Positions 18,391 through 27,749 of a stretch of DNA of 64,000 bases are shown here, in pieces. Position 1 is the first letter of the stretch. The number at the start of each line of letters is the position of its first letter. The stretch is from Cognatishimia maritima. GTDB taxonomy: Bacteria; Pseudomonadota; Alphaproteobacteria; Rhodobacterales; Rhodobacteraceae. The notes beneath the pieces were generated by a model, which did no database searches, was not told where the DNA came from, and worked only from the letters and a program-made list of their open reading frames with translations. Location of the stretch: NCBI RefSeq assembly GCF_900129685.1, contig NZ_FQWM01000001.1:186001-250000 (forward strand). Direction: 5' to 3'. A program made the position numbers and the translations under genes.

Positions 18391-19194
18391 ATGTCTGGCT
18401 TTAACGAAATTTCTCCGACCAACCTTATGCGCCTGATCGGCACGGGTGATTGCCCGGCCATCATTGATGTGCGCATAGACGAAGATGTGGCGGACATTCC
18501 GCTGCGTATCCCAACCGCTATTGCGGCTGATCACCGTGACCTTTCTACGATTTTGCCGCGCCTTGGCGGGCGACCCTGCGTGGTTGTTTGTCATAAGGGC
18601 AAGAAGTTAAGCTCTGGCTCAGCGGCATGGTTGCGGGCGCAGGGGGTGTCTGCCGAAGTGCTCTCAGGCGGCATGGTGGCCTGGCAAGTGGCGCTGTTGC
18701 CGGCTGTGCCCGCTGCAGTTCTTCAGGACCTGCCCGCACTCTGGGTCACTCGGCATCGGCCCAAAATCGACCGTGTCGCCTGTCCGTGGTTGATCCGGCG
18801 TTTCGTTGACCCGGATGCGGATTTTCTTTTTGTCCCTCCGTCCGACGTGCATGATGTGGCCGAAAAATTTGGTGCAACCGCCTTTGATATGCCCGATGGC
18901 CGGTGGGGCCATGATGGCCCGCTTTGCAGTTTTGATGTCATGGTCCGCGAATTTGGGCTAGGCCACCCTGCTCTGGACCGGCTGGCGCGGATTGTCCGCG
19001 CCGCCGACACGGATCAACATGATCTTGCGCCGCAAGCCGCTGGTTTGTTGGCAGTTTCTGCCGGGCTTTCGAAAGTGTTCAAAGACGACAATGCGCAAAT
19101 GGAGGCTGGATTTCTGCTGTACGATGCGCTCTATCGTTGGGCGCGCGATGCCGCCACAGAAACACATGGCCCCCACCCGACCGGAGACCAGTAA
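18391..19194 (+). CDS. Rhodanese-ChrB C-terminal domain fusion (chromate resistance)
   Basis: A 267-aa protein with two domains. Residues ~5-105 form a rhodanese-like domain (AIIDVRIDEDVADIP) with the active-site loop VVCHKGKKLSSG, Cys in place. Residues ~125-255 match the ChrB C-terminal domain (RHRPKIDRVACPWLIRRFVDP). It overlaps the chromate transporter gene by one base (TAATG), so the two are coupled. ChrB-type proteins are linked to chromate response or resistance. Here the N-terminal regulator part of ChrB is replaced by a rhodanese, so a sulfur-linked enzymatic role is possible. The start at ATG 18391 is preferred over 18355. Confidence 0.82.
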   Translation: MSGFNEISPTNLMRLIGTGDCPAIIDVRIDEDVADIPLRIPTAIAADHRDLSTILPRLGGRPCVVVCHKGKKLSSGSAAWLRAQGVSAEVLSGGMVAWQVALLPAVPAAVLQDLPALWVTRHRPKIDRVACPWLIRRFVDPDADFLFVPPSDVHDVAEKFGATAFDMPDGRWGHDGPLCSFDVMVREFGLGHPALDRLARIVRAADTDQHDLAPQAAGLLAVSAGLSKVFKDDNAQMEAGFLLYDALYRWARDAATETHGPHPTGDQ

Positions 19195-20435
19195 TGTCCC
19201 CTCAGTTCAATGAAATTTGGGCCGTCTTTGGACGGATCGGCGTGTTGTCGTTCGGCGGACCGGCGGCTCAGATCGCCTTAATGCACAAAGAATTGGTCGA
19301 AGAACGCACTTGGCTGACTGAAAAACAGTTTCTCGGCGCATTGTCCTTTTGCATGCTCTTGCCGGGACCAGAGGCGATGCAACTCGCCACCTATGCCGGT
19401 TGGCGGCTGAAGGGGCTGTGGGGCGGCGTGCTTGCAGGGGCCTTGTTTGTTGTTCCCGGTGCGCTTGTCATCTTAGCCTTGGCATCGCTTTACATTTCCT
19501 TCGGCACGCTGCCACTGGTGCAAGCTGCCTTTTTGGGGGTGAAAGCTGCGGTGGTTGTCGTTGTCGTGCAAGCCTTGCGCAAAGTGGCGACCAAAGCGCT
19601 GAAAGGCCCGCTGTCGTGGGGGCTGGCACTGGCGGCATTTCTGGCGATCTACGTACTTGCCCTGCCCTTTCCGTTGATCGTGGCATTGGCCGCTGTGATC
19701 GGTGCGGTTTTCACAGCGCAAGACTTTGGCGACAGCACCCCGGCGCCAAAGGTCCAAGCAAAGACCTTGTCGACCATCCTTGTGTGGGGGGCGCTGTGGG
19801 GCGCGCCGGTTTTGCTGGTGTTCGTGTTCGACCAAGCGTTCCTGATGGATATCGCACTCTTCTTCAGCAAACTGGCGGTCGTCACTTTTGGGGGGGCCTA
19901 TGCCGTCCTTGCCTATATGACGCAAACGGTCAGTTTTGAATTCGGCTGGATCACCGCAGGCGAAATGATGGATGCGCTGGGACTGGCAGAAACAACACCG
20001 GGCCCGCTGATCCTTGTGACCGAATTCGTCGGACTGTTGGCGGGGTATCGTCAAGATGGCGTCGTATTGATGCTGGCCGCTGGTGCCTTGACGCTGTGGT
20101 GTACCTTTATTCCCTGTTTTCTGTGGATTTTCGCGGCAGCACCCTATGTGGAATGGCTGCTCTCTCAGCCGCGTCTGAAAGGCGCGCTGGAGGCGATCAC
20201 GGCTTCGGTTGTGGGTGTCATCGGCAACCTCTCGCTTTGGTTTGCACTGCAGGTTTTGTTCCTGTCGACAAAAGATACTGCCTTCGGCATGATGCCAATC
20301 CTGCAAAGCTTTGACATCAAGGCATTTATTCTGCTGTGTTTGGCGGCAGTTCTGACCTTTTGGAAGAAAATGAACCTCGTTTCCGTGCTTGTGATTTGCG
20401 CTTTTGCCGGGATGCTGCTTTGGTATCTTCTGTGA
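19194..20435 (+). CDS. chrA: Chromate efflux transporter (CHR family, two-domain)
   Basis: A 413-aa inner-membrane protein with about ten helices. It has two CHR half-domains, each opening with the family signature: FGRIGVLSFGGPAAQIALMH near residue 11 and KLAVVTFGGAYAVLAYM near 230. Length fits long-chain ChrA proteins, which expel chromate driven by the proton gradient. It is translationally coupled to the rhodanese-ChrB gene upstream (ATG 19194 shares a base with that stop). Actual substrate is inferred from family. Confidence 0.9.
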   Translation: MSPQFNEIWAVFGRIGVLSFGGPAAQIALMHKELVEERTWLTEKQFLGALSFCMLLPGPEAMQLATYAGWRLKGLWGGVLAGALFVVPGALVILALASLYISFGTLPLVQAAFLGVKAAVVVVVVQALRKVATKALKGPLSWGLALAAFLAIYVLALPFPLIVALAAVIGAVFTAQDFGDSTPAPKVQAKTLSTILVWGALWGAPVLLVFVFDQAFLMDIALFFSKLAVVTFGGAYAVLAYMTQTVSFEFGWITAGEMMDALGLAETTPGPLILVTEFVGLLAGYRQDGVVLMLAAGALTLWCTFIPCFLWIFAAAPYVEWLLSQPRLKGALEAITASVVGVIGNLSLWFALQVLFLSTKDTAFGMMPILQSFDIKAFILLCLAAVLTFWKKMNLVSVLVICAFAGMLLWYLL

Positions 20436-20509
20436 ATTCACCGCTTGTCTGCTTTCGTTTCAGAACGAATCTTTTATGCTGAGAGGGAAGCGAGGAAATA
20501 GGGTTCAAC

Positions 20510-20998
20510 ATGACCGCAAAGATTGATTACGGAAACCTGATGCATCGGGCGATGCGTGGCTTGATTCAAGAGGTCTTGATGGGCGTGCGCGACAACGGTT
20601 TGCCCGGTGAACATCATTTCTTTATCACCTTTGACACCCAGCATCCTGATGTTGAAATCGCCGATTGGCTGTCAGATCGCTATCCCGGTGAAATGACTGT
20701 GGTGATGCAGCATTGGTTTGATAACCTGTCGGTCACCGACGAAGGTTTTGCCGTCACGCTGAATTTCGGCGACGCGCCAGAGCCGCTATATATTCCCTAT
20801 GATGCGATCAAAACTTTCGTTGATCCTTCGGTTGAATTCGGCTTGCGGTTTGAAACGCAAGAGGTCGAGGATGACGACGAGGATGATGAAGACGACGAAC
20901 CGCCGGTTGTCGAAGACCTGACCGAAATAGCCGAGATTGCAGAGCCCGAAAAGAAAGACGCGGAGGTCGTGAGTCTCGACAGCTTCCGCAAGCACTAA
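20510..20998 (+). CDS. sspB: ClpXP adaptor SspB (alphaproteobacterial form)
   Basis: A 162-aa protein. Residues 1-~115 form the SspB ssrA-tag-binding fold (FFITFDTQHPDVEIADWL; NLSVTDEGFAVTLNFG). A very acidic linker follows (residues ~121-135), and a C-terminal ClpX-binding motif ends VVSLDSFRKH. SspB tethers ssrA-tagged proteins to ClpXP. The permuted ssrA gene lies only about 2.8 kb upstream, so tag and adaptor are encoded close together. Start ATG 20510 is the first in frame. Confidence 0.92.
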   Translation: MTAKIDYGNLMHRAMRGLIQEVLMGVRDNGLPGEHHFFITFDTQHPDVEIADWLSDRYPGEMTVVMQHWFDNLSVTDEGFAVTLNFGDAPEPLYIPYDAIKTFVDPSVEFGLRFETQEVEDDDEDDEDDEPPVVEDLTEIAEIAEPEKKDAEVVSLDSFRKH

Positions 20999-21106
20999 GT
21001 GACCTTCGCGCGCGGGTTTGCGCGGCCAATCAATACCGTCACATCTCTGAATCTTTCTTGTGTTTTGAGTCGTCGCAAAACGTTTCAAGACAAGGACTGC
21101 TTTGAT

Positions 21107-21664
21107 ATGGCAAGTGATTTTGCGCTCTTTCTCGGAGAAATGATGCGTCGCCCGACAGAGGTTGTGGCCATTGCCCCTTCCAGTGCCGCGACGGCGCGAT
21201 TGATGACACGAGGGCTGGAGCGAACAAGCGGCCCTATCGTTGAAATTGGGCCGGGGACCGGCAGTTTCACCAAGGCCATTTTGGAAAGCGGCGTGGCCCC
21301 AGAGCGGTTGACTCTGCTTGAGATGAACCCGCGGTTCTGTGCAATTCTTGCCGATAAATTTCGCGGCGTCCGCGTCGTCAACCGCCCGGCGCAAGACATC
21401 AAAATGTTAGGCCTGACAGAGATCAGCGCTGTTATCTCTGGTGTTCCAGTGCTGTCTCGCCCCACGATCCAACGCGAAGTCGTTGGGCGCGCGCTTGATG
21501 TGATGGCCGCCGATGGGTTTGTGAATCAGATCACCTACAGCCCACAGTCGCCGATTTCACCTGAGATGCAGCAGGAACTCGGTTTGACTTCGCAAAAGCT
21601 TGGCACAGTTTGGGCCAACCTGCCCCCTGCCCGCGTGTTCCAATTTTCTCGGCAGCGGCACTAG
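21107..21664 (+). CDS. PmtA-like SAM-dependent phospholipid N-methyltransferase
   Basis: A 185-aa Rossmann methyltransferase. The SAM motif I is VEIGPGTGSFTKAIL (residues ~44-58), followed by an acidic motif II (LTLLEMNP). The overall pattern (FLGEMMRRPTEVVAIAPSS at the start) resembles the Rhizobium/Rhodobacter PmtA group, which makes phosphatidylcholine from phosphatidylethanolamine and is related to rRNA adenine dimethylases. The start at ATG 21107 is chosen because the upstream open frame (to 20999) has no family-like sequence. Substrate is not proven; an rRNA or other lipid target is possible. Confidence 0.72.
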   Translation: MASDFALFLGEMMRRPTEVVAIAPSSAATARLMTRGLERTSGPIVEIGPGTGSFTKAILESGVAPERLTLLEMNPRFCAILADKFRGVRVVNRPAQDIKMLGLTEISAVISGVPVLSRPTIQREVVGRALDVMAADGFVNQITYSPQSPISPEMQQELGLTSQKLGTVWANLPPARVFQFSRQRH

Positions 21665-21822
21665 TTCTTTGGCCCGAAACGGGTGCGCATGTTTAGCATG
21701 TGCCCAAATTCAAGCGGAACGTAAAACGTTATCGCTATCTTTTGGTATTCAATCGTATACAGCATTGCATCTTACAAGATCGGCGTTATGACATTGGGCA
21801 ATTCAAGTTTGCGGAGATCACA

Positions 21823-23217
21823 ATGACCGACACGCGTACCGAAACCGACAGCTTTGGACCGCTCGAAGTTCCATCCGATAAATACTGGGGCGCACAGACG
21901 CAGCGCTCGATCATGAACTTCCCGATTGGCTGGGAAAAACAACCGGTCGCCATCGTGCGCGCGCTGGGTGTGATCAAAAAAGCCTGCGCTATGGCGAATA
22001 AAGACAGCGGTAAGCTGGACGCGACGATCGGTGATGCGATCATTCAAGCTGCAGGTGAGGTCATCGAAGGCAAGTTTGACGACAACTTCCCGCTGGTGGT
22101 TTGGCAGACCGGGTCTGGCACGCAGTCCAACATGAACTCCAATGAGGTCATCGCCAACCGCGCGATTGAAATTCTTGGCGGCGTCATCGGTTCCAAAGAC
22201 CCGGTGCACCCGAACGATCACTGCAACATGGGCCAGTCGTCAAACGACACCTTCCCAACCGCGATGCATATTGCAGCCGCAATGACCGTGCGCGACGTGT
22301 TGCTGCCGGGGCTGACCAAATTGGCCGAAGGTCTGGAAGCCAAATCAGATGAGTTCAAAGACATCATCAAGATCGGCCGGACCCACACCCAAGACGCGAC
22401 TCCTCTGACGCTTGGTCAGGAATTCGGCGGCTATGCGCATCAAATTCGCCAGGGTATCGCGCGCGTCGAAGCGGCACTGCCCGGCATTTACGAGTTGGCG
22501 CAGGGCGGCACTGCCGTGGGCACGGGCCTTAACACGCAAAAGGGCTGGGGCGAGGAAGTGGCCGCAAATATGGCCGAAATCACCGGCCTGCCTTTTGTGA
22601 CGGCACCAAACAAATTCGAAGCCCTAGCCGCCCATGATGCCATGGTCTTTATGTCCGGCGCTTTGGCGACAGTGGCGGGCGCGATGTATAAGATCGCGAA
22701 TGACATCCGCTTCTTGGGGTCTGGCCCACGCTCTGGCCTTGGTGAATTGATCCTGCCTGAAAACGAGCCAGGCTCGTCGATCATGCCGGGCAAGGTGAAC
22801 CCAACGCAGGCAGAAGCGATGACCCAGGTTGCGGCACACGTGATGGGCAACAACGCGGCGATGACATTTGCAGGCTCTCAGGGTCATTTTGAACTGAACG
22901 TCTATAACCCGATGATGTCCTACAACTTGCTGCAATCCATGCAGCTGTTGGGCGATGTGGCTGACAGCTTTACGGAACGCATGCTGAACGGGATCAAAGC
23001 CAATGAGCCGCGCATCGAAAAGCTGATGAAAGAGTCCTTGATGCTGGTCACGGCGCTGGCCCCAACCATCGGCTATGACAATGCAACAAAGGTTGCCAAA
23101 ACCGCGCATAAAAACGGCACGACCCTGAAAGAAGAAGCCATCGCGCTTGGGTTTGTGGATGAGGCGACATTTGACGCTGTCGTCCGCCCCGAACAGATGA
23201 TTGGTCCGAAAGACTGA
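21823..23217 (+). CDS. fumC: Class II fumarate hydratase
   Basis: A 464-aa oxygen-stable, iron-free fumarase of the TCA cycle, converting fumarate to malate as a homotetramer. The superfamily signature [15 protein letters not shown] (catalytic Ser loop) lies at ~317-331. [10 protein letters not shown] and [15 protein letters not shown] are also present. The ATG at 21823 ([17 protein letters not shown]) is the family-like start; the frame is open from 21700. Its stop overlaps the next small gene's ATG (TGATG). The ~160-base upstream region carries a TATACA-like -10. Confidence 0.97.
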   Translation: MTDTRTETDSFGPLEVPSDKYWGAQTQRSIMNFPIGWEKQPVAIVRALGVIKKACAMANKDSGKLDATIGDAIIQAAGEVIEGKFDDNFPLVVWQTGSGTQSNMNSNEVIANRAIEILGGVIGSKDPVHPNDHCNMGQSSNDTFPTAMHIAAAMTVRDVLLPGLTKLAEGLEAKSDEFKDIIKIGRTHTQDATPLTLGQEFGGYAHQIRQGIARVEAALPGIYELAQGGTAVGTGLNTQKGWGEEVAANMAEITGLPFVTAPNKFEALAAHDAMVFMSGALATVAGAMYKIANDIRFLGSGPRSGLGELILPENEPGSSIMPGKVNPTQAEAMTQVAAHVMGNNAAMTFAGSQGHFELNVYNPMMSYNLLQSMQLLGDVADSFTERMLNGIKANEPRIEKLMKESLMLVTALAPTIGYDNATKVAKTAHKNGTTLKEEAIALGFVDEATFDAVVRPEQMIGPKD

Positions 23218-23396
23218 TGGCTCAGCCGGTTAACCTGAACCGGTTTCGAAAAGAAAAAGCGCGGGCTGAGAAAAAAGCCCGCGCTGACGAAAACACTGTG
23301 AAGTTCGGCCGCACAAAGGCGCAGAAAGACGCAGAGAAAAAGCTTTCAGAAATTGAAAAGCGCCGCCTTGACGGCCGGAAGCGAGACGACAGTTGA
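23217..23396 (+). CDS. Small basic protein, DUF4169 family
   Basis: A 59-aa protein starting [20 protein letters not shown] and rich in Lys/Arg/Asp/Glu, with strong helix tendency. It resembles the DUF4169 family found in alphaproteobacteria, of unknown function. It shares TGATG with the fumC stop and overlaps the next gene's TTG by 4 bases, so all three look translationally coupled. The charge pattern suggests nucleic-acid or protein binding, which is a guess. Confidence 0.75.
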   Translation: MAQPVNLNRFRKEKARAEKKARADENTVKFGRTKAQKDAEKKLSEIEKRRLDGRKRDDS

Positions 23397-23611
23397 GCCG
23401 TCCTGTCAAACGCTCTCTGACCCTAAAAGGGCACCGCACAAGCGTTTCGCTTGAAGATGATTTTTGGAGTGCTTTCAAAGAAATTGCAGCGGAAAAGCAG
23501 CTTCCTATCAATGTCTTAGCGGCGCAAATTGATGCAGAGCGTGACCTTGATACAGGCCTTGCAAGTGCCATCCGCCTGTATGTGCTGCGACACTATCGCA
23601 GCGCACTGTAA
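23393..23611 (+). CDS. Ribbon-helix-helix protein (RHH_4-like)
   Basis: A 72-aa protein. HRTSVSLEDDFWSAFKEIAA forms the beta strand and first helix of a ribbon-helix-helix DNA-binding unit, and ASAIRLYVLRHY the second helix. It fits the RHH_4 group common in alphaproteobacteria. No toxin gene is adjacent, so an antitoxin role is not supported. The start is TTG at 23393, overlapping the previous stop (TTGA). The target is unknown; because it is coupled to fumC, a conserved regulatory or nucleoid role is possible. Confidence 0.78.
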   Translation: MSRPVKRSLTLKGHRTSVSLEDDFWSAFKEIAAEKQLPINVLAAQIDAERDLDTGLASAIRLYVLRHYRSAL

Positions 23612-23615
23612 GCGC

Positions 23616-23636
23616 TTCATCTTTCTAAAAATACTC
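23616..23636 (-). repeat. Post-stop motif, copy 1
   Basis: Read on the minus strand: GAGTATTTTTAGAAAGATG followed by AA, lying 29 bases after the sufE stop. It is preceded by a small hairpin (GGCGC-TTT-GCGCC). A near-identical copy follows typA at 51221. Confidence 0.6.
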
Positions 23637-23664
23637 GCGCCGCAGGCTTGGCGCAAAGCGCCAA

Positions 23665-24072
23665 TCAGTTTTCTGCGGCCACCAAGCGCACGCGCTCGAT
23701 CATGGCGCGTAGCCCGTTGGAGCGTTGCGACGAGAGGTGTTCATTCAGACCCAAACGTTCAAATTCCGCCCGCGCGTCAACGGCCAGAACCTGCGTGACC
23801 GGCAATCCGTTGTAAAGCTTGCGCAGCACTGCAATCAGCCCTCGCACGATCATCGCGTCACTGTCGCCGTCAAAGCTGAAAATACCGTCATTGATGCTGG
23901 GATGGAGCCAAACCTGGCTGGCGCAACCGTCGACCTTGGTGGCAGGCACTTTCAGCGCATCATCCAGCGGGTCCATCGCTTTGCCCTGTTCGATCACATA
24001 GCGATAACGGTCTTCCCAGTCTTCAAGGAATTCAAAGTCTTCGACGATTTCTTCAAACGCTTCGGTGGCCAT
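23665..24072 (-). CDS. sufE: SufE family cysteine desulfuration protein
   Basis: A 135-aa protein that accepts persulfide sulfur from SufS and boosts its activity. The acceptor cysteine is C50 in KVDGCASQVWL; EDWEDRYRYVIEQGK and AMIVRGLIAVL are typical. The ATG at 24072 has GGGAAG upstream; the frame is open to 24087. It is encoded alone, about 16 kb from the suf operon in this window, and divergent from a lipoprotein gene. Together with SufS at 39566 it completes the SufSE pair. Confidence 0.93.
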   Translation of the reverse strand: MATEAFEEIVEDFEFLEDWEDRYRYVIEQGKAMDPLDDALKVPATKVDGCASQVWLHPSINDGIFSFDGDSDAMIVRGLIAVLRKLYNGLPVTQVLAVDARAEFERLGLNEHLSSQRSNGLRAMIERVRLVAAEN

Positions 24073-24193
24073 AATCACTTCCCTCATCTGTTTGATTGAC
24101 CTAATTCGCGTGACGCAAAAGGTCCAGCCCTGCCTTGCCGCTTTTCAAATCGCCGCCAATGCGCTAACCCATTGGCAAGGCAAATTGGGGCAG

Positions 24194-24706
24194 ATGATGC
24201 GTAAATCTCTTGGGCTTGTTTTGGTCGCCACCGTGTTCGTCACCAGCTGCGGGCGGGTTTCTGAATCGCGTTTGAACCCGTTCAATTGGTTTGGCCGCGC
24301 TGAACGCGTCGAAACCACCGAGGCAGAGATTAATCCGTTGATCCCGCGCAAGCGCGAAAGCATTTTTGATCGTGGCCCCGAAGTTTACCCCGGCACCCCG
24401 GTTCTTGTGATCAATGACGTGAAAATCGAACGTGTCTCTGGCGGTGCGATCATTCGCGTTCTGGGCACCGCGCAGACACAAGGCGCGTTTGAGGCGCGTT
24501 TAACGCCTGAAAATGATGATGAGCTGCCTGTCGATGGCGTTCTGACCTATCAACTTGAGGCGATTCAACCGACTGGTTTCCGCACCGGGCCAGAGCGGTC
24601 GCGCGAAATCAATATCGCCCGCTATCGCACTTTTCAGGACCTGAACGGCGTGCGCACAATCCGCATTGTGGGTGCGGCCAATGCGATGCAGGTGCGTCGT
24701 CGCTAA
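24194..24706 (+). CDS. Putative lipoprotein of unknown function
   Basis: A 170-aa protein with an N-terminal lipoprotein signal: MMRKSLGLVLVATVFVTSCG, Cys19 being the likely lipidated residue. The mature part begins with a short linker (FNWFGRAERVET), then IPRKRESIFDRGPEVYPGTP, and ends in a compact beta-rich region. I do not recognise the family. The frame is open from 24065, but the lipobox fixes the start at 24194 or 24197. It converges with the RNase D gene. Confidence 0.75.
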   Translation: MMRKSLGLVLVATVFVTSCGRVSESRLNPFNWFGRAERVETTEAEINPLIPRKRESIFDRGPEVYPGTPVLVINDVKIERVSGGAIIRVLGTAQTQGAFEARLTPENDDELPVDGVLTYQLEAIQPTGFRTGPERSREINIARYRTFQDLNGVRTIRIVGAANAMQVRRR

Positions 24707-24709
24707 ATC

Positions 24710-25870
24710 TTAGTTCAGATTGACGATTTTGATCGTGCTGCCCTTAGCGGACAGCGCGATTTGGCCGTTGCAAAGGCGTAGGGCGTCTTCGCCGAACACC
24801 TCTCGACGCCAGCCTGACAGGGATGGCACCTCACGTTCACCGGACGCAATGGCGTCAAGTTCCGATGCGGTTGCGATCAACTTGCTGGCAACGCCAGAAG
24901 ATTCGGTTTTCGATTTCAGAAGCACGCGCAGCAGGTCTGCCAAAGCCGGGTTAACTTGCTGGTTGTCGCGCGCTTTCTTGACGCGCGGCATGTCCGATGG
25001 CGGACATTCGATCCCTGCTTTGACCGCAGCCAAAATACCATCAGCGATATCGCCCTTGCGCGCATCGCGCAGCAAAAGCCGCGACCGGCCAAGGTCAGCA
25101 GGCGTCTGTGGTTTGGTTGAGGCGAGTTCAATCAGCGCATCGTCTTTGAACACCCGATTGCGTGGAATATTGCGGTCTTGGGCAAAGGATTCCCTGAACC
25201 TTGCCAATTCGCGCACCACGGCCAGGAATTTTGGCGTTGTGGTGCGTGTTTTCACACGTTGCCAAGCGTCTTCTGGATCCATCTGGTAGGTGCTGGGAGA
25301 GGTCAGGACCTGCAGTTCTTCTTTGACCCAGCGAGCGCGCCCGTTTTCCTCGATCTTGTCTGCAAGGAATTCGTAAATCTTGCGCAGATGCGTCACGTCC
25401 CCAAGGGCGTATTTCTTTTGCGCGTCGGTCAGAGGGCGGCGCGACCAATCGGTAAAACGGCTGGACTTGTCCAGACTTTGGCGCGCGATCTTGCGCACAA
25501 GAGTTTCGTAGCCAACCTGTTCGCCAAATCCGCACACCATGGCCGCGACCTGCGTGTCAAACAGTGGGTCTGGGAAAACGCCTGCCTCGATGAAGAAGAT
25601 TTCGAGGTCCTGCCGAGCCGCATGGAAAACTTTGACAACATTCGTGTCGCGAAAGAGATCGTATAGCGGCTCCAAAGAAAGCCCTTCGACCAATGGGTCC
25701 ACCAAAACGGCGTTCTCATCGCCCTCGCCGGGATACGCCATCTGGATTAAGCAAAGCTTGGAATAATAAGTCCGTTCGCGCAGGAATTCGGTGTCGATCG
25801 TGACATAGGGATGCTGCCGCGCCTCTTCACAGAATTGCGCCAGTTCGTCCGTCGTCGTCAGTGTAATCAT
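24710..25870 (-). CDS. rnd: Ribonuclease D
   Basis: A 386-aa DEDD 3'-5' exoribonuclease that trims tRNA precursors and other stable RNAs. Catalytic residues are visible in TIDTEFLRERTYY (motif I), HAARQDLEIFF (motif II) and LTDAQKKYALGDVTHL (motif III, Tyr form). An HRDC domain lies at ~205-290, with a second similar helical region behind. Length fits RNase D. It starts at ATG 25870 with a modest upstream site, and ends 3 bases from the convergent lipoprotein stop. Confidence 0.93.
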   Translation of the reverse strand: MITLTTTDELAQFCEEARQHPYVTIDTEFLRERTYYSKLCLIQMAYPGEGDENAVLVDPLVEGLSLEPLYDLFRDTNVVKVFHAARQDLEIFFIEAGVFPDPLFDTQVAAMVCGFGEQVGYETLVRKIARQSLDKSSRFTDWSRRPLTDAQKKYALGDVTHLRKIYEFLADKIEENGRARWVKEELQVLTSPSTYQMDPEDAWQRVKTRTTTPKFLAVVRELARFRESFAQDRNIPRNRVFKDDALIELASTKPQTPADLGRSRLLLRDARKGDIADGILAAVKAGIECPPSDMPRVKKARDNQQVNPALADLLRVLLKSKTESSGVASKLIATASELDAIASGEREVPSLSGWRREVFGEDALRLCNGQIALSAKGSTIKIVNLN

Positions 25871-25973
25871 AAAGCGGCTGTCTTCGTTTTTCGTTGTTCG
25901 TTGCCCTTGCCTATAGGCTTACGTGCAAATTTAACGGATTGCAACGAAAGCGCCGCGTCAGGGATCATGTGGC

Positions 25974-26567
25974 TTAGAGCGACATAAAAGACGTGTCGCC
26001 CGCAGCAAACCGGCGCAGCACGGCGGGATAGAGGCGGTGTTCTTCTTTCAGGACACGAGCGGCAAGCATATCCGGCGTGTCACCGTCAAGAACCGGAACA
26101 CGTGCTTGTCCAAGGATCGGTCCATCGTCCAGCTTTGGTGTCACAAGGTGCACCGTGCAGCCGTGTTCCGCGTCCCCAGCTTCAAGCGCACGCGCATGGG
26201 TGTGCAGGCCTTTATATTTCGGCAAGAGCGACGGGTGGATGTTCAGCATCCGCCCCTCCCAAGGGGCGACAAAGCTTTCAGTCAGCACCCGCATAAACCC
26301 CGCAAGGCAGAGGATATCGGGATTGGCCGCATCCAGCTTTTCATTAAGCGCCGCCTGAAAGGCTTCCCGGTCGCCTTTGAAAGGGCGGTGATCGACCACA
26401 GCGATCGGCACGCCCATCTCTGCTGCTTTCTTTAGGCCGCCTGCATCGGCATCATTGGCCAGAACCAGCACAGGTTCAGCCGCGTGACCGCCAGATTGCA
26501 TGTCCTCGACCAAGCGGACCATGTTGGAGCCGCCACCCGAAATAAAGATCGCGACCCGTTTTTTCAC
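25974..26567 (-). CDS. purN: Phosphoribosylglycinamide formyltransferase
   Basis: A 197-aa purine enzyme transferring a formyl group from 10-formyl-THF to [11 protein letters not shown] (phosphate loop), [18 protein letters not shown] (catalytic Asn/His) and KLDDGPIL (Asp) are in place. The start is GTG at 26567, overlapping the purM stop by 4 bases (GTGA); the long upstream open frame is purM sequence read out of frame. purM and purN are consecutive pathway genes and coupled here. Confidence 0.95.
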   Translation of the reverse strand: MKKRVAIFISGGGSNMVRLVEDMQSGGHAAEPVLVLANDADAGGLKKAAEMGVPIAVVDHRPFKGDREAFQAALNEKLDAANPDILCLAGFMRVLTESFVAPWEGRMLNIHPSLLPKYKGLHTHARALEAGDAEHGCTVHLVTPKLDDGPILGQARVPVLDGDTPDMLAARVLKEEHRLYPAVLRRFAAGDTSFMSL

Positions 26568-27610
26568 AGGAGACTGCCTGAATAGCGCACGCCTTCGCCC
26601 TTGGTCACGGTGCCAAGCTGATAGACTGTTTCGCCTGCTTCGGTCAGTAGGGTCGTCAATGCTTCGGCGCGATCTGCCTCGACGGATAGGATCATGCCGA
26701 TGCCGCAGTTGAAGGTCTTCAGCGCTTCGGCTTCGTCCATGCCGCCGGTTTTGGTCAGCCATTTGAAGACGGCCGGCAATTCCCAAGCGGAAAGGTCGAT
26801 GTCAGCGCCTAGATCCTCGGGCAGCACACGCGGCAGGTTCTCGGTCAGACCGCCGCCTGTGATATGAGCCAGCGCATGCACGCCCCCTGCCCGTACCGCG
26901 TCCAGCGCCTGTTTGACGTAAAGACGAGTCGGTTTCAGAAGCGACGCACCCAACGTGCCGTCTTCCCAAGGGCAGTCGTCTTCCCATTTCAGGCCAGAGA
27001 CCTCGACCAGCTTGCGCACCAGAGAGTAGCCGTTGGAGTGGATGCCGTTTGACGCCAAACCAATCAGAACGTCGCCTTCGGCAACACCTGCTGGCAGGTC
27101 CGCGCCACGTTCCATCGCGCCCACGGCAAAACCCGCGAGGTCAAAGTCGCCAGCTTCATACATGCCCGGCATCTCAGCGGTTTCACCACCAATCAGCGCG
27201 CAGCCTGATTGATAGCAGCCTTCGGCGATGCCTTCGATAATCCGCGCGGCCGTTTCGGTTTCCAGCTTGCCGGTCGCGAAATAGTCGAGGAAAAACAGTG
27301 GTTCCGCGCCCTGACAGACCAGATCGTTCACACACATCGCCACAAGGTCGATTCCGACGCCATCGACGTTTCCGGTATCAATTGCAATGCGCAGCTTGGT
27401 GCCAACGCCATCGGTGGCCGCAACCAAAATCGGGTCTGTGTAGCCCGCGTCTTTAAGGTCAAAAAGCGCGCCGAAACCACCCAGACCAGCCATCACACCA
27501 GAGCGCGTTGTCCGCTTTGCAGCAGGCTTGATGCGTTCCACAAGCGCGTTGCCTGCGTCAATATCCACACCCGCGTCTGCATAGGTAATACCGTTCTTGC
27601 CGTCGCTCAT
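26564..27610 (-). CDS. purM: Phosphoribosylformylglycinamidine cyclo-ligase
   Basis: A 348-aa AIR synthetase, the fifth step of de novo purine synthesis, using ATP to close the imidazole ring. [12 protein letters not shown] and the preceding FGALFDL segment form the ATP site; [21 protein letters not shown] is characteristic. ATG 27610 is preceded by GGAGAG. Coupled to purN through a 4-base overlap. The ~140-base gap upstream contains the promoter and precedes a tRNA on the other strand. Confidence 0.96.
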   Translation of the reverse strand: MSDGKNGITYADAGVDIDAGNALVERIKPAAKRTTRSGVMAGLGGFGALFDLKDAGYTDPILVAATDGVGTKLRIAIDTGNVDGVGIDLVAMCVNDLVCQGAEPLFFLDYFATGKLETETAARIIEGIAEGCYQSGCALIGGETAEMPGMYEAGDFDLAGFAVGAMERGADLPAGVAEGDVLIGLASNGIHSNGYSLVRKLVEVSGLKWEDDCPWEDGTLGASLLKPTRLYVKQALDAVRAGGVHALAHITGGGLTENLPRVLPEDLGADIDLSAWELPAVFKWLTKTGGMDEAEALKTFNCGIGMILSVEADRAEALTTLLTEAGETVYQLGTVTKGEGVRYSGSLL

Positions 27611-27749
27611 CGAACTCTCCTAGTCGCTGTTGCGACGGCCCTAAACCAATGACGCAAAAAGGGCAACGGTGTGTGCACATCCCACCCCATTTTTGCCGCC
27701 AAATCCGCTTGACCCGCCCTGCGGTTGACCTTAGCACTACCGCCACGGT

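Noticed and set aside
20786-21394. A 202-aa open frame on the minus strand
   Set aside because: It is antisense to sspB and the methyltransferase gene, which both have clear family motifs.
23393-23611. RHH protein as an antitoxin of a toxin-antitoxin pair
   Set aside because: The adjacent genes are DUF4169 and sufE; no toxin-like frame is next to it.
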